Shown here: piece by piece, positions 3,833-6,706 of the stretch | How the letters are laid out: every line of letters starts with the position of its first letter | Numbering within the stretch: position 1 is the stretch's first letter | Source of the DNA: Christensenella sp. UBA6420 | GTDB lineage: Bacteria > Bacillota > Clostridia > Christensenellales > DTU072 | Direction: 5' to 3' | Length of the DNA: 6,706 nt | Assembly: GCA_002439705.1 (NCBI GenBank) | Contig: DJPE01000075.1 | Location: 951 to 7,656, forward strand | The notes under the pieces: generated by a model | Databases searched by the model: none | The model's input: the letters and a program-made list of their open reading frames with translations, nothing else | What the model was told of the DNA's origin: nothing | Program-made: the position numbers and the translations under genes

Positions 3833-5902
3833 TCAGTTTGCCGAGACGGTTGCGTTCGAAGAGCCGATGAATATGACGAGAGCGGAGATGCTACAAGGCA
3901 TTTCGGTAGAGATTACCGCGGTATCGTCGACCGTTGCGGTAAGGGTTTGACCTTTGGTAAGGTTAAGCGTGGTTTTCGTTGCGACGGACGAGAAGTTACG
4001 GCAATTGGTGGCTTCGTTGCTCATGCCGTTGGCGGGGCAGACGGCAAGTACCGTTCCGCCTTCGTAAGCGTAGCCGTTTTCGGTGTCGATGGACGAGTTG
4101 CCGCCCGAAGTACTTACGATTATCACTTCGCCGCTTGCGAAAAGTATGCCTTGATATTGGGTCTTACTGTTGGAGTCCACTCCGTCGCCGCCTGCGTAAA
4201 TATAGGTTTTGCCGCCGTTAAAAGTGATACCTACGCCCGAAGTCGTGGTTGCGTTGACGCCGTCGTCGGACGAAACTATAGATATATCGCCGCCGTTTAT
4301 TACGACGAAAGTTCCTTCGAGTCCTTCGTAACTTCCCTTAACGTCGATACTGCCGTCCGATACGGTAAGAGTTCCGTCGGCGTGAATTGCGTCGTCTTTG
4401 GAGAAAAGCGAGAGCGTTCCGCCCGATACGGTCACGTTGCCCACGGATACGTTGCCGTTTTCGAGAGTTTCGCCGCCGTTAGCGTGGATTGCGTCGTCGT
4501 AAGAATTTATAGTTATCGTACCGCCCGAAATAATAACTTCGTTATCCCCTTTGATACCTTTGGTCGAATAGTCGCCTTTTTCGGTGTTGCCGTCGTTCAG
4601 TCCCCCGCCGGGTCCGCCGAACCCACCGCCGAAGCCGCCGCCTACGCTCATAGTGTAGTTAGTCCAGTTGTAGGAAACAGAACCGCCGCGGGTTTCGAGA
4701 GCGAACGTGTCGTAGGAAGAGTTCCAAGTAATAAGGTCGGTCTTTATCGCGTATTCGTCGGACTGCCCCTGCGACTGAGAAGGCGAGTAAGCGAAGAGTC
4801 TGAACGACTTATACCCGTCGAGCGCGTCGAAAGAATAGTAATAATACGTCGACCTGCCCGCGTTTACGGACTTAGCGTAAGTCGCGTTCACCCATTTATA
4901 GTCGGTTTCGTCGTTATAGTACATAACGGAATATTTATAAGCGTCGGAAGTAAAACGAACGTATCTCGTGCTGCCCGTAGTTTCTACCGTTTCCGAATAA
5001 GGCGAATAGCGGTCGGTATATATATTCAATACGGTATCTTCCGAAATTTCGACGTTGTACGCGGCGTCTATTCCGTCGCAAGCGGCGTAAATATTAACCG
5101 TGCCGCCGCTTATCGCTACCGTGCCGCGCTGATTGCCTTTGGAAGAAATATCGCTGTTCGTAGTCTTTATTCCGTCGCCGGTACGAGCAACGAGAGTAAG
5201 AACGCCGCCGGTAATCGTCACGCTGTCGTTACCTTTAAGGGCGTTGTCTTCGCAGGTAACCGACAACGTAAGATTTTTTACTTCCAAATCGTCTTTGGTG
5301 TGGATTCCGTTATTGTTTGCGGAAATAACCACTAATTCTCCCTTACCGCCTATTTTAAGGTCGCATTTTGCGTAGATAGCGGAAGAATAGGAAGTTTCGT
5401 CGTCGTCAGACAACGCTTCGCGAGTGTCGTAAACGTAGTTTTGGGTATCTTTCTTTGCCGTAATAGTAACCTTATCTCCCGAAAGTACGGTAATAGGATT
5501 GCTTTCTCCGCTGTAAATTTTCACGCCGCAGAGTTCCAGCTCGAACTTATAATCGTCGCCTGCGTCGATGACTATTACGCCGTTGAATTCTCCCGTTATA
5601 GAGCAGACGGTGTCTTCCGTTATTCCCGAAAAGGTCAGCTTTTTTCCGTCGAGAGTCCAACATTCGTCCGTGCCTTCGACGAAAGTCACCGTCAGAGTAT
5701 TCACGTCGTCTTCGAGTCCGTCGGGTATATCTGTCTTTTCGCTGTCGGTCTTATCGGCGGTGTCGCCGTCGGTAGTATTACCGCCGTCGTTTTGCGTTTG
5801 GTCGGGCGGCGTGTTTCCTGCGGGATTTCCCGCGCAAGCCGTCATCGTCAATACGCACGTTATCAATACTAAAACCAAAATAAATACGGATACTTTTTTC
5901 AT
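3833..5902 (-). CDS. Secreted beta-helix lipoprotein, Cthe_2159-like carbohydrate-binding family
   Basis: Encodes 689 residues. A lipoprotein signal peptide (MKK, hydrophobic 4-19, TMTAC with the lipidated Cys at 23) predicts anchoring on the outer face of the membrane. A flexible N/D/T/P-rich linker follows to about 65. Two blocks of short repeats of the type (V/I)xISGGTxxIxSxDDAIHAxG, with ISGGT and DDAIHA/GDGI rungs, flank a middle region with aromatic residues and a Gly-rich hinge (GGGFGGGFGG, about 420-433). This fits right-handed parallel beta-helix proteins of the Cthe_2159 carbohydrate-binding family, whose Clostridium thermocellum founder binds acidic or cellulosic polysaccharide. 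The acidic turns suggest bound calcium. No catalytic residues are evident. The start at 5900-5902 has AGGAG 7 nt upstream, overlapping the stop codon of the DUF4956 gene, so the two are tightly coupled. An upstream in-frame ATG inside that gene would spoil the signal peptide. Confidence 0.88.
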   Translation of the reverse strand: MKKVSVFILVLVLITCVLTMTACAGNPAGNTPPDQTQNDGGNTTDGDTADKTDSEKTDIPDGLEDDVNTLTVTFVEGTDECWTLDGKKLTFSGITEDTVCSITGEFNGVIVIDAGDDYKFELELCGVKIYSGESNPITVLSGDKVTITAKKDTQNYVYDTREALSDDDETSYSSAIYAKCDLKIGGKGELVVISANNNGIHTKDDLEVKNLTLSVTCEDNALKGNDSVTITGGVLTLVARTGDGIKTTNSDISSKGNQRGTVAISGGTVNIYAACDGIDAAYNVEISEDTVLNIYTDRYSPYSETVETTGSTRYVRFTSDAYKYSVMYYNDETDYKWVNATYAKSVNAGRSTYYYYSFDALDGYKSFRLFAYSPSQSQGQSDEYAIKTDLITWNSSYDTFALETRGGSVSYNWTNYTMSVGGGFGGGFGGPGGGLNDGNTEKGDYSTKGIKGDNEVIISGGTITINSYDDAIHANGGETLENGNVSVGNVTVSGGTLSLFSKDDAIHADGTLTVSDGSIDVKGSYEGLEGTFVVINGGDISIVSSDDGVNATTTSGVGITFNGGKTYIYAGGDGVDSNSKTQYQGILFASGEVIIVSTSGGNSSIDTENGYAYEGGTVLAVCPANGMSNEATNCRNFSSVATKTTLNLTKGQTLTATVDDTAVISTEMPCSISALVIFIGSSNATVSAN

Positions 5903-5912
5903 AATGCGTCTC

Positions 5913-6587
5913 CTATAATTCTTTTTCTGCAAGGTCGGCGCGCGAACATTGAATTTCGAGATTGCCGTTCCTTATTCTTATTGCGTCGAGCAGAGCTTTT
6001 TCGCTTTCCGCGTTCTTTAACGTCACTCTGTACGACAGCCTGAACATACTCCCCATGTTGACCGACTTTACTTTTTCCAATTCGGAACGAGCGGTATATT
6101 CGGAAAATACGTCGTCGAAAACCGTCGTGTAGTCGAGAGTTTCGGGAATGGTTATTTTAATTATCTTTTCAAGGCTCTTTGCTCCTTTCTTTTTTTCGGT
6201 AATCAACGCGAACACGAAAAGTATTATTCCGCACGCTACCAAAAATATAGCCCCGTAAGCAAGATACCCCGTTCCGAAAGCAAGTCCCGCCGCCATTGCG
6301 ATAAATATCGCCGCTATCTCGCGAGCCGTCCCCGGCGCAGACCTGAACCTGACCAACCCGAACGCGCCCGCTATCGCGACTCCCACACCTAAATTACCGT
6401 TCACGATAGCGATTACCGCCGCCACCGTCATGGGAAGAAGAGCGATACAGATAAAGAAATTCGACGACGAACCCGACTTGTAACTCGACAAGAACGCGAA
6501 TATTACGCCGCAGGCAAGCGCAACGCCCAAAGCTATAAAGAAATCGACCGCCGCGACGTTTCCGTCGCTGAAAATTGATTCGAACAT
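5913..6587 (-). CDS. DUF4956 membrane protein
   Basis: Encodes 224 residues. Four hydrophobic segments are visible at about 16-34, 44-62, 90-106 and 108-129, with the strongly conserved-looking stretch GAFGLVRFRSAPGTAREI at 74-91 containing Arg80, Arg82 and Arg89. A soluble domain (131-224) with alternating strands and helices follows, probably cytoplasmic. This architecture is that of DUF4956, a family of unknown biochemical role that is repeatedly found beside VTC-domain and CotH-type genes. ATG at 6585-6587 has AGGAG (complement of 6597-6601) 9 nt upstream. The gene is followed after 10 bp by the lipoprotein gene, and its start lies inside the end of the preceding frame. A role as membrane partner of the VTC-type enzyme is an inference from neighbourhood. 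Confidence 0.88.
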   Translation of the reverse strand: MFESIFSDGNVAAVDFFIALGVALACGVIFAFLSSYKSGSSSNFFICIALLPMTVAAVIAIVNGNLGVGVAIAGAFGLVRFRSAPGTAREIAAIFIAMAAGLAFGTGYLAYGAIFLVACGIILFVFALITEKKKGAKSLEKIIKITIPETLDYTTVFDDVFSEYTARSELEKVKSVNMGSMFRLSYRVTLKNAESEKALLDAIRIRNGNLEIQCSRADLAEKEL

Positions 6588-6706
6588 AATGCCACACTCC
6601 TTTTCAAGCTGATTTTTTCGTATTCTCTTTTATACGCCGTCCCGTATTTTGAAAACGACGTCTTTCTTATACTCTCCTTGTCGAGCAAATCGCACAACCA
6701 CAGCGG
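6533..6706 (-). CDS. Probable VTC-domain protein, C-terminal fragment
   Basis: The last 57 codons of a frame that enters from the right edge. It begins PLWLCDLLDKESIRKTSF and continues SKYGTAYKREYEKI. The R-x-T-SFSKYG-x-AY stretch resembles the end of VTC domains (SKY near the C terminus), the fold of polyphosphate polymerases, and VTC genes are usual neighbours of DUF4956. The codons used match the operon up to about 6590. The frame then runs 55 bp into the DUF4956 gene before TAG at 6533-6535, and the codons there look like an out-of-frame reading. Either the overlap is real or a frameshift/sequence error has removed an earlier stop. Another frame closes near 6633 but uses rare Arg codons. 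With so little sequence the family call is tentative. Confidence 0.5.
   Translation of the reverse strand, partial: PLWLCDLLDKESIRKTSFSKYGTAYKREYEKISLKRSVALCSNQFSATETSRRSISL

Noticed and set aside
3681..3950. 89-codon plus-strand frame
   Set aside because: It has no ribosome-binding site, crosses the strong terminator at 3786-3811 and ends inside the lipoprotein gene antisense.
3815..5335. 506-codon open frame on the plus strand
   Set aside because: It is antisense to the lipoprotein gene, has no signal or domain pattern, uses unlikely residues for a real protein, and starts within about 20 bp of the operon terminator. The opposite strand has a signal peptide, repeats and a ribosome-binding site.
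5903..5932. 10-codon upstream start for the lipoprotein
   Set aside because: It lies inside the DUF4956 gene without a proper ribosome-binding site and would add MQKKNYRRRI before an otherwise ideal lipoprotein signal peptide.

Overview
The window reads as a chromosomal segment of a low-to-moderate GC Gram-positive bacterium, most likely a clostridial (Firmicutes) gut-type lineage. The signs are strong AGGAG/AGGAGG ribosome-binding sites before almost every gene, a CCA-encoding tRNA gene, a lipobox-bearing secreted protein, and a gene set (VTC-like / DUF4956 / Cthe_2159-like beta-helix lipoprotein) that is familiar from Clostridia. All protein genes are on the minus strand; only the tRNA and the proposed small RNA are on the plus strand. 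No species can be named from this sequence.

Layout from left to right: (1) 1-86, start of an aquaporin (MIP) gene leaving the window on the left. (2) 255-578, a small internally duplicated DUF898/YjgN-type membrane protein with its own terminator. (3) 707-1624, a uridine-kinase-like nucleoside kinase that lacks the usual ThrRS/TGS-like N-terminal half. (4) 1795-1881, tRNA-Leu(CAA) with a good promoter and a terminator. (5) 1917-2118, an unusual gene-free segment: a direct duplicate of the tRNA 3' end plus terminator, and between the two copies a roughly 135-nt region that folds as four hairpins closed by an 8-bp stem. (6) 2205-3347, a strikingly AT-rich soluble Ser/Thr protein kinase with its own promoter. 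(7) 3348-3832, a gene-free stretch with the kinase promoter, a possible small RNA and a strong bidirectional terminator. (8) 3833-6706, a tight operon read right to left: the 3' end of a probable VTC-domain protein, a DUF4956 membrane protein and a secreted beta-helix lipoprotein.

How the parts may work together: the right-hand operon looks like a cell-envelope module, with a cytoplasmic VTC-type enzyme, a membrane partner and a surface-anchored carbohydrate-binding-type protein; its joint function is not established. The kinase between the tRNA and that operon differs in base composition from every neighbour and sits directly behind a tRNA 3'-end duplication. That suggests acquired DNA, and a free-standing kinase in such a place could be a defence or abortive-infection gene; this last step is inference. 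The most unusual object is the tRNA-derived structured element at 1936-2070. An 11-bp motif from it recurs on the far side of the kinase, inside the candidate small RNA.
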